Source: JAHFUI01 sp041485905 | GTDB taxonomy: Bacteria > Acidobacteriota > Vicinamibacteria > Vicinamibacterales > CAVVIG01 | DNA length: 31,060 nucleotides | Direction: 5' to 3' | Assembly (NCBI GenBank): GCA_041485905.1 | Contig: JBGPKK010000043.1 | Location: forward strand, 1-31,060 | Part shown: positions 16,208-24,304 of the stretch, piece after piece | How positions within the stretch are numbered: position 1 is the stretch's first letter | Layout: every line of letters starts with the position of its first letter | The notes under the pieces: model-generated | Databases searched by the model: none | What the model saw: the letters and a program-made list of their open reading frames with translations, nothing else | Told to the model about the DNA's origin: nothing | Program-made: the position numbers and the translations under genes

Positions 16208-18733
16208 ATGGTCACCAAGCCCGCGCTGGACCGGCTGACCGGTCTGACGAGCCGTTTCGCCGCGTTCGTGGCCGAGCGCTACCCGTTTGCGCTTGGTGAC
16301 GCCATCGGCGCATTCGAGGCGGTGGCAGAGGGGCGCGATCCGCGCGGCGAGGCGGCGATCGACGCGCTTCGCCCCGCGCTCGGACGCGAGCTGATGCGCC
16401 GCCTTCGAACGCACCCCGTGCCGTCGGGCGTGCCGGACACCACGCCTGGCACCTCTGCCCAGACGCGTCTCGATCGGGCCTCGAAGGAATTGCTGGACGC
16501 GTGCGACGGCTTCCTGCGACGTTCGGCCATCGAAGCGTCGCTCACCAATGATGAGCGTCGCGACATCCTGCGGGGCATGCTGCTCACACGCGCGACAGAT
16601 AATCGGTTGAAAGCGTTCTTCACGAGCGGCGAGATCCGATACGGCAACACCCCGTTTCAAGGCAAAGGATTTCGATCGCTCGGGCAGGAGGCGATTTATG
16701 CCGCCGCCATTCGGCTGCGCCGCGGGCCGTCATACCGCACCGCCGACAACGGATGGGTCGGCGACGTCATCGGTCCGGTCATTCGCGATCTCGGTGTCGC
16801 GCTTGCGATGCGCCCCGAGCCCGCTGCGGTCCGAATGGTGCTGAACGCGCAGATGGGAAAAGCCGGCGCGCCGTTTGACGGGAAAGACCTGCACATCGGC
16901 GATTTCGGGTGGGGCATCCTGCCGCCCGCGGCGCCGCTCGCGACGGCGGCGCTGACGATCGCGGGCATGGCGATGGCCTTCTGGCGCGATGGCTCCGGGC
17001 GCGTCGCCGTGTCGTTCATCGGCGAAGGCGGGTCGTCGCTCGGCGAGTGGCACGAAGCGATCAATCTGTGCGCCGCGCGGCGCCTCCCGGCGGTGTTCTG
17101 CATCGAGAACAATCAGACGGCGCTGTCGACGCCGCTTGACGAGCAGACCGCCGTCCGCACGTTTGCGGACAAGGCGATCGGGTACGGGATTCCCGGCATC
17201 ACGTGCGATGGCACCGATCCCGATGCGATCGCCGCCGCGTTCACGTGGGCCGTTGAACGCGCACGCGGCGGTTTCGGGCCGGCCCTCATCGAGGTCGTGG
17301 CGATGCGGATGTGCGGCCACGCGCATCACGACGACATGCTGTACCTCGGTCGAGATCCGCAGCTCTCCTGGGAGTATCCGCCGCTTGCCGATCACGGATA
17401 TGCGGACCGCGTGCTGTACGAATTCTGGGCGGCCCGCGACCCGATTTCGACCTACGCCGCGCGGTTGGAGCGCCAGGGTGTTATCGCGCCTGGCGATCTC
17501 GATCGCTTCAAGCGCGAGGCAGAAGAGATCGTCGCGCGCGAAGCGCGTGCGGTCGTCGAGGCGCCATGGCCCGAACCGTGGCGGGCTGGTCGCGACGTGT
17601 TTGCGGACGAGGCGCCGCGGGTCCATGTGGAGGTGTTGGATCCGGCAATCCGGCTAAAGCCGGATGCGTGTGGCGCAGGCCTGCAGGCCTGCGAACGCGG
17701 GGCCGAAGCCCCGCGCCACATCGACGTCGATGCAGGGCCGCCGTTCGATCCCGGCGGGCGCACGTTTCTTGACGGGGTCATGCTCGGCATCGGCGATGCG
17801 CTGCGGGCCGACCCCCGCGTTTTCGTCTACGGCGAAGATGTCGGTGGCGCGTACGGCAACGCGTTTCTGCTGCTGCGCCCGCTGCTGGCTGAGTTCGGCG
17901 ATCGAATCATCAATTCTCCGCTGGCCGAAGGAGCCGTCCTCGGCGTGTGTGTGGGCGCCGCCCTCGCCGGGCAGCGACCGATCGGCGAGATCCAGTTCAA
18001 CGATTTCGTGGCGACCGGCTTCAATCAGCTCGTCAACAACGCGGCGAAGGTTCGCTACCGGTGGGGGGGCAGCGTCCCGATGGTCGTCCGGATGCCGTGG
18101 GGCGGCTTGCGTCATGCGGGACCGTACCACTCGCAGAACACCGAACCCTGGTTCTATCGGACCGCCGGTCTGAAGATCGTCGTGCCATCCACGCCGTATG
18201 ACGCGCGCGCGCTGATGGCATCGGCGGTGGCCGATCCCGATCCCGTGCTGTATTACGAGCACATCGCGCTCTACCGTGATCCACGCGTGAAGCAGTCGCT
18301 GGACGCGGGTCCACCCGAGCCGATCCCGATCGGCAAGGCGGCGTTGCGCCGCGGCGGCGACGACCTGGCGATCGTGTCGTACGGCGCATATGTCCACGTC
18401 GGGCTTCGCGTGGCCCAACGCCTGGCGGCCGACGGCATTCAGGCGAGCGTGCTCGATCTGCGCTCGCTCGCGCCGCTCGATCGCGACGCGGTGCTGGCCT
18501 GCGCGCGCCGCTGCCACCGTGTGCTGATCGTCCACGAAGACTCGCGCACAGGCGGCATCGGGGAAAGCCTCGCCGCCATCATCCAGGAGGAAGCGTTCGA
18601 AAGCCTCGACGCGCCGGTTCGAATCGTCGGCGCGCTCGACACGCCAGTCCCGTATTCGCCGCCCCTCGAAGCGTTCTACCTGCCCAGCCCGGAGCAGATC
18701 GAGCGCGCGGCGCGCCTGCTTCTCGCGTACTGA
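16208..18733 (+). CDS. Fused E1 alpha-beta subunit of a 2-oxoacid (branched-chain type) dehydrogenase
   Basis: The 841-residue protein joins both E1 subunits of a thiamine-diphosphate 2-oxoacid dehydrogenase, probably branched-chain (2-oxoisovalerate) type; E1 decarboxylates the 2-oxoacid and acylates E2. The alpha half (about 110-470) holds the ThDP/Mg motif from GEGGSS (272) to ENNQ (300-303) and the phosphorylation-loop-like RMCGHAHHDD. The beta half (from about 513) holds VFVYGEDVGGAYG, SPLAEGAVLGVCVGAAL, EIQFNDFV, RMPWGGLRHAGPYHSQ, and the C-terminal ILIVHEDSRTGGIGESL domain. The first 110 residues are an additional helical region. Residues about 481-505 in the linker are translated from a REP-like element (17649-17720). 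ATG 16208 follows the DUF5916 stop by 35 bp. E2 and E3 genes are not in the window. The exact substrate is uncertain. Confidence 0.92.
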   Translation: MVTKPALDRLTGLTSRFAAFVAERYPFALGDAIGAFEAVAEGRDPRGEAAIDALRPALGRELMRRLRTHPVPSGVPDTTPGTSAQTRLDRASKELLDACDGFLRRSAIEASLTNDERRDILRGMLLTRATDNRLKAFFTSGEIRYGNTPFQGKGFRSLGQEAIYAAAIRLRRGPSYRTADNGWVGDVIGPVIRDLGVALAMRPEPAAVRMVLNAQMGKAGAPFDGKDLHIGDFGWGILPPAAPLATAALTIAGMAMAFWRDGSGRVAVSFIGEGGSSLGEWHEAINLCAARRLPAVFCIENNQTALSTPLDEQTAVRTFADKAIGYGIPGITCDGTDPDAIAAAFTWAVERARGGFGPALIEVVAMRMCGHAHHDDMLYLGRDPQLSWEYPPLADHGYADRVLYEFWAARDPISTYAARLERQGVIAPGDLDRFKREAEEIVAREARAVVEAPWPEPWRAGRDVFADEAPRVHVEVLDPAIRLKPDACGAGLQACERGAEAPRHIDVDAGPPFDPGGRTFLDGVMLGIGDALRADPRVFVYGEDVGGAYGNAFLLLRPLLAEFGDRIINSPLAEGAVLGVCVGAALAGQRPIGEIQFNDFVATGFNQLVNNAAKVRYRWGGSVPMVVRMPWGGLRHAGPYHSQNTEPWFYRTAGLKIVVPSTPYDARALMASAVADPDPVLYYEHIALYRDPRVKQSLDAGPPEPIPIGKAALRRGGDDLAIVSYGAYVHVGLRVAQRLAADGIQASVLDLRSLAPLDRDAVLACARRCHRVLIVHEDSRTGGIGESLAAIIQEEAFESLDAPVRIVGALDTPVPYSPPLEAFYLPSPEQIERAARLLLAY
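17649..17720. repeat. REP-like composite element inside the E1 coding sequence
   Basis: Three hairpins in a row: TCCGGC-TAAA-GCCGGA (17649-17664), GCAGGCCTGCAGGCCTGC (17675-17692) and GCGGGGC-CGAA-GCCCCGC (17697-17714). The latter two are enclosed by an outer pair TGTGGCGC (17669-17676) / GCGCCACA (17713-17720). The element is 72 bp, exactly 24 codons, and keeps the frame open. It closely resembles the intergenic element at 12596-12621. Confidence 0.72.
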
Positions 18734-18775
18734 ACGGGTGCGGACCGACCGACGCCAGATTCCCGCCCTGGCGGA

Positions 18776-18781
18776 TAAAAT
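18776..18781 (+). promoter_or_regulatory. Possible -10 element of glnS, predicting a near-leaderless transcript
   Basis: TAAAAT lies 8 nt before ATG 18790, so transcription would begin within 0-2 nt of the start codon. No -35 match and no properly spaced Shine-Dalgarno are seen. Confidence 0.33.
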
Positions 18782-18789
18782 ACAAAGAG

Positions 18790-20496
18790 ATGTCAGACAA
18801 GGATACTGCCGCCGCGCCGCCGGTCCCGTTCGACTTCATCCGCTCCATCGTCGCCGACGATCTGGCGGTCGGGAAGCATCGCGGCCGCGTGGCGACGCGG
18901 TTTCCGCCCGAACCGAACGGCTACCTCCATATCGGTCACGCGAAGTCCATCTGCCTGAACTTCGGCATCGCCGAGGAGACGGGCGGGACGTGCAATCTGC
19001 GGTTCGACGACACGAACCCCGCCAAGGAAGACGTCGAGTACGTTGACGCGATCAAAGAGGACGTCGAGTGGCTCGGGTTCACATGGGACGCGCTGCTTTT
19101 TGCGTCGGACTACTTCGAGCGGCTGTACGAGTTCGCCGTCGCACTCATCAGGCAGAACAAAGCGTACGTCGACAGCCTCAACGCCGACGAGATTCGCGCC
19201 CACCGTGGCACGCTTACCGAGCCGGGACGAAACAGCCCGTACCGCGACCGCCCGGTCGACGAGAACCTCGACCTGTTCGCGCGCATGCGGCGTGGCGAGT
19301 TCGCAGACGGGGCGCACGTCCTGCGCGCAAAGATCGACATGGGGTCGCCGAACCTGAACATGCGAGATCCCACGCTCTATCGGATCCGTCACGCGACGCA
19401 CCATCGGACCGGCGATGCCTGGTGCATCTACCCGATGTACGACTTCGCCCACCCCCTGTCGGACGCGCTCGAACAGATCACGCACTCGATCTGCACGCTG
19501 GAGTTCGAGGATCACCGCCCGCTCTACGACTGGCTCGTGGCCGCCCTCATCCAGCGCGATCGGCCGCAGCAAATCGAGTTCGCGCGGCTCAATCTCAACT
19601 ACACGGTGATGAGCAAACGCAAGCTGCTGCAACTGGTGCAGCAGCAGCACGTGACGGGCTGGGACGACCCGCGTATGCCGACGATCGCGGGGCTGCGCCG
19701 CCGCGGCTACACGCCCGAAGCGCTGCGTCATTTCTGCGCCCGCATCGGCGTGACCAAGAAGGAAAACGTCATCGACATGGCCCAGCTCGAGCACAGCGTG
19801 CGCGAGGATCTGAACCTCCGCGCGCCGCGCGTCATGACGGTGCTGCAGCCGCTGAAGGTGGTCATCACCAACTATCCGGACGGGCAGGTGGAGCACGTCG
19901 ACGTCGTCAACAACCCCGAGGACCCGGCGGCTGGCACGCGCAAGGTGCCGTTTTCACGCGAGCTCTACATCGAGCGCGACGACTTCATGGAAGAGCCGCC
20001 GAAGAAGTTCTTCCGCCTGTCGCCGGGGCGCGAAGTGCGGCTGCGCTGCGCGTACTTCATCAGGTGCACTGATGTCGTGAAGGACGATCGCGGCAACATC
20101 ACCGAGCTGCGATGTACCTACGATCCCGCCACGCACGGGGGCGACTCGCCGGACGGCCGGAAGGTGAAAGCCACGCTCCACTGGGTGTCGGCGCCGCATG
20201 CGGTCGGCGTCGAGGTGCGCCTCTACGATCGCCTGTTCGCAGTCGAGGATCCCGAACGGGGGCAGGAGGGCAGAACGTTGTTCGACAATCTGAACCCACA
20301 CTCGCTGGAAGTTCTTCGCGAGTGCCGTGCGGAGCCGGGGCTGGCCACTGCCCGGGCCGGCGAGCGATTTCAGTTCGAGCGGCTCGGGTACTTCTGTGTC
20401 GATCCCGATTCACGGGCCGGCGCGCTCGTGTTCAACCGCACCGTCTCCCTGCGCGACACCTGGGCCCGAATCGCTCAAAAGCAGAAAGCCGATTAA
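18790..20496 (+). CDS. glnS: Glutamine-tRNA ligase
   Basis: The 568-residue class I synthetase charges tRNA-Gln with glutamine in the cytoplasm. The catalytic Rossmann fold contains the HIGH motif in PPEPNGYLHIGHAKS (HIGH at 47-50) and the KMSKS equivalent VMSKRK (273-278). RFDDTNPAKED and the CTLEFEDHRPLYDWL block are GlnRS-specific and exclude GluRS. The C-terminal half (from about 340) is the two beta-barrel anticodon-binding region, ending GYFCVDPDS and VFNRTVSLRDTW. Length agrees with the E. coli enzyme (554). Its presence implies direct Gln-tRNA formation, whether or not GatCAB also exists. It follows the E1 gene by 56 bp and is followed after 3 bp by a GNAT gene, which is probably translated from the same transcript. 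Confidence 0.97.
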   Translation: MSDKDTAAAPPVPFDFIRSIVADDLAVGKHRGRVATRFPPEPNGYLHIGHAKSICLNFGIAEETGGTCNLRFDDTNPAKEDVEYVDAIKEDVEWLGFTWDALLFASDYFERLYEFAVALIRQNKAYVDSLNADEIRAHRGTLTEPGRNSPYRDRPVDENLDLFARMRRGEFADGAHVLRAKIDMGSPNLNMRDPTLYRIRHATHHRTGDAWCIYPMYDFAHPLSDALEQITHSICTLEFEDHRPLYDWLVAALIQRDRPQQIEFARLNLNYTVMSKRKLLQLVQQQHVTGWDDPRMPTIAGLRRRGYTPEALRHFCARIGVTKKENVIDMAQLEHSVREDLNLRAPRVMTVLQPLKVVITNYPDGQVEHVDVVNNPEDPAAGTRKVPFSRELYIERDDFMEEPPKKFFRLSPGREVRLRCAYFIRCTDVVKDDRGNITELRCTYDPATHGGDSPDGRKVKATLHWVSAPHAVGVEVRLYDRLFAVEDPERGQEGRTLFDNLNPHSLEVLRECRAEPGLATARAGERFQFERLGYFCVDPDSRAGALVFNRTVSLRDTWARIAQKQKAD

Positions 20497-20499
20497 GCC

Positions 20500-21096
20500 G
20501 TGGAGTATCACATCACGCAGTACGAGCTCGAGCAGGGTGCGCTCGAGATTCAGTACATCGAAGAGTACTTCGGCGAGTTTCCACGGAAGAAAACCGTGGC
20601 CGAGATTGTGCGCCGGTTGAACGGCCGTGCGCACTTGATTCTGCTGGCGACCGCGCCGCTCCCCGACGACCCGGGTTCCGTCGTTCCCGTCTCCTTCAAG
20701 GTCGCGCACGAAATCACGTCCACGGAAACCGAGCCCAAGCTCGCCGATCTGGTGAAGCGGCTGCGCGAGCACGTGCAGTTCGACGGCCGCCGCGTGCTGT
20801 ACACGTGGATCGGCGGCACGCGCCGGGACTGGCGCGGACAGGGGCACTTCCGGGCGCTCACCGAACAGCAGGAAGCGTGGGCCATCGAGCAGGGCTTCGA
20901 CGAGATCGTCGTCAAGACCAAGAACAAGTTCTACGAGATGCGCGGGACGCTCGACCACCTCCGCTTCGAGGTCGTCAAATACGAGCGCCACGCCGGCGAC
21001 AACGCGGAATCAAAGGTGTACTTGAGCAAGAAACTGCTGCCCGATCTCATTCGCAAGCATCGCAGCGCGCGAACGGTTGTTCAGGTCACGCTGTGA
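20500..21096 (+). CDS. GNAT-family acetyltransferase
   Basis: This 198-residue protein starts at GTG 20500, three bases after the glnS stop, so it is almost certainly cotranscribed. It carries a GNAT acetyl-CoA site in GGTRRDWRGQGHFRALTEQQ (about residues 106-125, R-G-Q-G-H pattern of motif A), followed by the GFDEIVVKTKNKFYEMR strand-helix of motif B. The N-terminal third (EYFGEFPRKKTVAEIVRRL) is helical and not typical of RimI-like enzymes. No signal peptide is present. The substrate is unknown. Pairing with glnS may be positional only, or it may reflect coregulation with translation genes. Confidence 0.85.
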   Translation: MEYHITQYELEQGALEIQYIEEYFGEFPRKKTVAEIVRRLNGRAHLILLATAPLPDDPGSVVPVSFKVAHEITSTETEPKLADLVKRLREHVQFDGRRVLYTWIGGTRRDWRGQGHFRALTEQQEAWAIEQGFDEIVVKTKNKFYEMRGTLDHLRFEVVKYERHAGDNAESKVYLSKKLLPDLIRKHRSARTVVQVTL

Positions 21097-21168
21097 CGGC
21101 CAGCGGGAACAGATCGATAAACATCACACAGATTCAAACACTCCCGACATGGATTTCGACGATTGTAA

Positions 21169-22353
21169 ATGACTCTGATCCAGCGACCCAGATCGGCCAC
21201 CCGCATGGACGCCGTGCAGGCGCCCATCGTGCCCATCGTCGGCGAGATCATCCGGCAGGTGCCGGGCACGATATCGCTGGGGCAGGGCGTCGTGCATTAT
21301 GGTCCGCCGCAGGCCGCCATCGACGCGGCGCGGGCGGCGCTCGACCGTCCCGCCACCCACGAGTATCAGGACGGCAGCGGCCTGCCGGCGCTCGTCGAAC
21401 GTCTTCGAGAAAAGCTCGCGGAGGAGAACGGCATCGATCTCGGCCGAGGCAGCCGCGTCATGGTGACCGCCGGCGCGAACATGGCGTTCATGCACGCGGT
21501 CATCGCAATCACGGAGCCGGGCGACGAGATCATCCTGCCGGCGCCGTTTTACTTCAACCACGAGATGGCGATCCAGATGGCCGGCTGCCGTGCGGTCACC
21601 GTTCCGACCGACGATCGCTATCAACTGCGGCTGGACGCGATTCGGGGCGCGATCACGGATCGGACGCGAGGGGTCGTGACCATCTCGCCCAACAATCCCA
21701 GCGGAGTGGTGTTTTCCGAAGCGTCGCTCCGGGAGGTCAACGCGCTCTGCCGCGACCGCGGGCTGTATCACATCGCAGACGAGGTGTACGAGTACTTCAC
21801 GTACGGAGAGTCCCGCCACGTGTCGCCCGGTTCGTTTGCCGGCGCCGACCCACACACGATTTCGCTCTACTCGCTCTCGAAGGCGTACGGGTTCGCCGGC
21901 TGGCGCATCGGGTACATGGCGTTCCCGGAGCACCTGGCGTCGCCGATGATGAAGAGCCAGGACACCATTCTGATCTGTCCGACGGTAATCGCCCAGGTGG
22001 CGGCCTGTGCGGCGATTGAGGTGGGCCGCGTCTACTGCGAGCCGTTCGTCCGCGACCTCGCCGACACCCGGCGCCTCGTGCTCGACGCGCTTCGTGGACT
22101 CGGACCGCTGGCCCATGTGCCGCCGGCCGACGGCGCGTTCTATTGCCTGCTGAATCTGAACACGAAGATGGACCCGCTCGTGCTCACCGAACGCCTCATC
22201 CGCGAGCACCTGGTCGCCGTCATGCCGGGACCGGCGTTTGGCCTCACCGACGGGTGTTATGTCCGCGTGGCCTTTGGGGCGCTGCACAAGGACACGGTCG
22301 CGGAAGGCATCGGAAGGCTGGTCACGGGGCTTCGCGCGATCCTAACCAGATAA
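21169..22353 (+). CDS. PLP-dependent class I/II aminotransferase
   Basis: The 394-residue fold-type I aminotransferase resembles the aspartate/aromatic aminotransferase (class Ib) group. Features in order are SLGQGVVHYGPP (N-terminal substrate loop), TAGANMAFMHA (phosphate-binding region), ISPNNPSGVVFS (the NNPSG motif), IADEVYEYF (Asp binding the PLP pyridine nitrogen), and YSLSKAYGFAGWRIGY with Schiff-base Lys238. VRVAFGAL near the C-terminus contains the carboxylate-binding Arg. ATG 21169 is used; ATG 21205 is an alternative 12 residues in. It follows the GNAT gene by 72 bp and converges on the topoisomerase gene with only 7 bp between their stops and no visible terminator. The donor and acceptor pair cannot be stated. 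Confidence 0.93.
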   Translation: MTLIQRPRSATRMDAVQAPIVPIVGEIIRQVPGTISLGQGVVHYGPPQAAIDAARAALDRPATHEYQDGSGLPALVERLREKLAEENGIDLGRGSRVMVTAGANMAFMHAVIAITEPGDEIILPAPFYFNHEMAIQMAGCRAVTVPTDDRYQLRLDAIRGAITDRTRGVVTISPNNPSGVVFSEASLREVNALCRDRGLYHIADEVYEYFTYGESRHVSPGSFAGADPHTISLYSLSKAYGFAGWRIGYMAFPEHLASPMMKSQDTILICPTVIAQVAACAAIEVGRVYCEPFVRDLADTRRLVLDALRGLGPLAHVPPADGAFYCLLNLNTKMDPLVLTERLIREHLVAVMPGPAFGLTDGCYVRVAFGALHKDTVAEGIGRLVTGLRAILTR

Positions 22354-22360
22354 CCAAATC

Positions 22361-24277
22361 CTAGACGTCCAGCTCCTCGGCTTCGTCGGCGCGCTCCATG
22401 ATGAACCGGAAGCGCGCTGACGCGTCCTTTCCCATCAACTCGTTGATCACGCGATCGGTGACGATCTGATCGGTCACTTCCACCCGAAGCAATCGGCGCG
22501 TTCGCGGATTGAGCGTCGTCTCCCACAAGACCTTGGGCATCATCTCGCCGAGCCCTTTGAACCGCGTGATCTCCGGGGCGCCGCGATGACCGTTTTTCGC
22601 GTACTGCTTCAACACCGCGTCGCGTTGCGCATCGTCGAGTGCCCAGAACGTGTCTTTCCCGATGTCGATCCGATAGAGCGGCGGCTGCGCCAGGAATACC
22701 TTGCCGTTGGTCATCAGCTGCGGCAAGTGGCGGTAGATGAACGTGAGCAGCAGGGTCGCGATGTGGTTGCCGTCCGAGTCGGCGTCCGCAAGAATGATGA
22801 CCTTGCCGTAGCGCAGCTTCGCGAGCTCGAAGTTCTTGCCGAGGCCGCAGCCGAGCGCCGTCACCAGATCCGACAGCTCCTTGTTCTCCAGCACCTTCGC
22901 CAGCGAAACGCTCTCGGTGTTGAGGACCTTGCCGCGAAGAGGCAGGATCGCCTGCCGCGCGCGGTCGCGGCCCTGCTTGGCCGATCCGCCGGCCGAATCG
23001 CCCTCGACGACAAACAGCTCGCTGCCGTCGCTGGTCGGGTTCGTGCAGTCGCTCAGTTTGCCCGGCAGGTTCAACCGTCCCGACGTCGCGCTCTTCCGCG
23101 AGACCTCGGCTTGCGCGGCGCGGCTCGCTTCGCGCGCGCGGGCAGCCAGGATGATGCGCGCGACGATGGCCTCGGCCACGCTGATGTTGTGATTCAGCCA
23201 GTGCTCGAGCGGTGGACGCACGAGGCCGTCCACCGCCGACAACACCTCGGGATTGTTCAGCCGATCTTTGGTCTGGCCCTGGAACTGCGGCTCCTGGATG
23301 AAGAGGCTCAACACGCCTGTGAGCCCCTCGCGAATGTCTTCGGCGGAGATCGTCACGCCTTTCGGCGACAGGTTATGGGTTTCGATGAAGTTGCGAACCG
23401 CCTTGCCGATGCCGGCGCGCAGCCCGTTCTCATGAGTGCCGCCAGACGTGGTCGGAATCCCGTTCACGTATGAGCGGATGTGCTCGTCGGTCGCCTCGGT
23501 CCACTGCAGCACGAGGTCGAGTCTCAGGCCGTCCTCTTTGTTCAGCACGAACGGCACGTCGTGGACCGGCCTGGTCGTTCGATCCGCGACGATCTTTCTC
23601 AGGTAGTCGACGATCCCTTCCGTGTGCTCGAAGACACGCTTCTCTTTCGTCGATTCGTCCTCGAAGACGACCTTCACGCCCTTGTGCAGATAGCTGACGA
23701 CCTCGAGCCGGTCTTTGATCACCGCCGGATCGAACTCGACCTTTGGGAAGATCGCCGCGTCGGGGTGGAAATATACAGTCGTCCCGGTGCCGCGCGCGGG
23801 CCCCAGCTTCTTCAGCGCGCCGACCGGCTTGCCCTGCTTGAACCGCATTTCCCACTGCGCGCCATCGCGTCTCACCGTCGCGACGAGCTCCTTCGATAGC
23901 GCATTGACGACGCTCGCGCCGACGCCGTGCAGCCCGCCGGCGGTCTTGTAGCTGCCGTGCTCGAACTTGCCGCCCGCATGGAGGACGGTGAAGATGACCT
24001 CCACGGCGCTCTTCTTCGTGGTGGAGTGCATGTCGATCGGAATCCCTCGTCCGTCATCCTCAATCGTGATGGACGAGCCGTCGGCGTGGAGCGTGACCCT
24101 GATATTCGAGGCGTGGCCGTTCATCGCCTCGTCGACCGAGTTGTCGAGGATCTCCCAGATGAGGTGGTGAAGTCCGGTGGACCCGACGCCCCCGATGTAC
24201 ATCCCCGGACGCTTCCGGACAGGGTCCAGCCCCTCTAGAACGGTGATGTCTTTGGCGGTGTAGTTCGTGGGTGCCAT
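22361..24277 (-). CDS. parE: Type IIA DNA topoisomerase ATPase subunit (ParE/GyrB)
   Basis: The 638-residue subunit provides the ATPase and TOPRIM parts of topoisomerase IV or gyrase. The GHKL ATPase is clear: DNSVDEAM (Asn/Glu box), DDGRGIPIDMHS, GGKFEHGSYKTAGGLHGVGASVVNALS (residues about 95-120), and QTKDRLNNPEV further on. The TOPRIM domain shows EGDSAGGSAKQGRDR and ADADSDGNHIATLLL. DADSDG with HIATLL is closer to ParE of E. coli than to the DADVDG of GyrB, so parE is preferred, but gyrB is possible. The C-terminus KGLGEMMPKVLWETT is normal, and no Gram-negative GyrB insertion is present. ATG 24277 is chosen because family homology begins there (YTAKDITVLEGLDPVRKRPG). A GAGGCGG sequence lies about 10 nt upstream. 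The gene is divergent from the 942-residue protein gene with a 27-bp gap. Confidence 0.93.
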   Translation of the reverse strand: MAPTNYTAKDITVLEGLDPVRKRPGMYIGGVGSTGLHHLIWEILDNSVDEAMNGHASNIRVTLHADGSSITIEDDGRGIPIDMHSTTKKSAVEVIFTVLHAGGKFEHGSYKTAGGLHGVGASVVNALSKELVATVRRDGAQWEMRFKQGKPVGALKKLGPARGTGTTVYFHPDAAIFPKVEFDPAVIKDRLEVVSYLHKGVKVVFEDESTKEKRVFEHTEGIVDYLRKIVADRTTRPVHDVPFVLNKEDGLRLDLVLQWTEATDEHIRSYVNGIPTTSGGTHENGLRAGIGKAVRNFIETHNLSPKGVTISAEDIREGLTGVLSLFIQEPQFQGQTKDRLNNPEVLSAVDGLVRPPLEHWLNHNISVAEAIVARIILAARAREASRAAQAEVSRKSATSGRLNLPGKLSDCTNPTSDGSELFVVEGDSAGGSAKQGRDRARQAILPLRGKVLNTESVSLAKVLENKELSDLVTALGCGLGKNFELAKLRYGKVIILADADSDGNHIATLLLTFIYRHLPQLMTNGKVFLAQPPLYRIDIGKDTFWALDDAQRDAVLKQYAKNGHRGAPEITRFKGLGEMMPKVLWETTLNPRTRRLLRVEVTDQIVTDRVINELMGKDASARFRFIMERADEAEELDV

Positions 24278-24280
24278 GTA

Positions 24281-24286
24281 TATAAT
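24281..24286 (+). promoter_or_regulatory. Consensus -10 hexamer upstream of the three-gene exported operon
   Basis: TATAAT lies 18 bp before ATG 24305, predicting a leader of about 12 nt. No clear -35 is present at 16-18 bp. Because it lies within 10 bp of the parE start codon, the two divergent genes share almost all control DNA. Confidence 0.4.
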
Positions 24287-24304
24287 TCCGCCTCGTAGAA
24301 CAAG

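Noticed and set aside
20112..22019. 635-codon plus-strand frame spanning glnS, GNAT and aminotransferase
   Set aside because: It overlaps three well-supported genes in another frame and consists of Arg/Ala/Gly-rich shadow translation.
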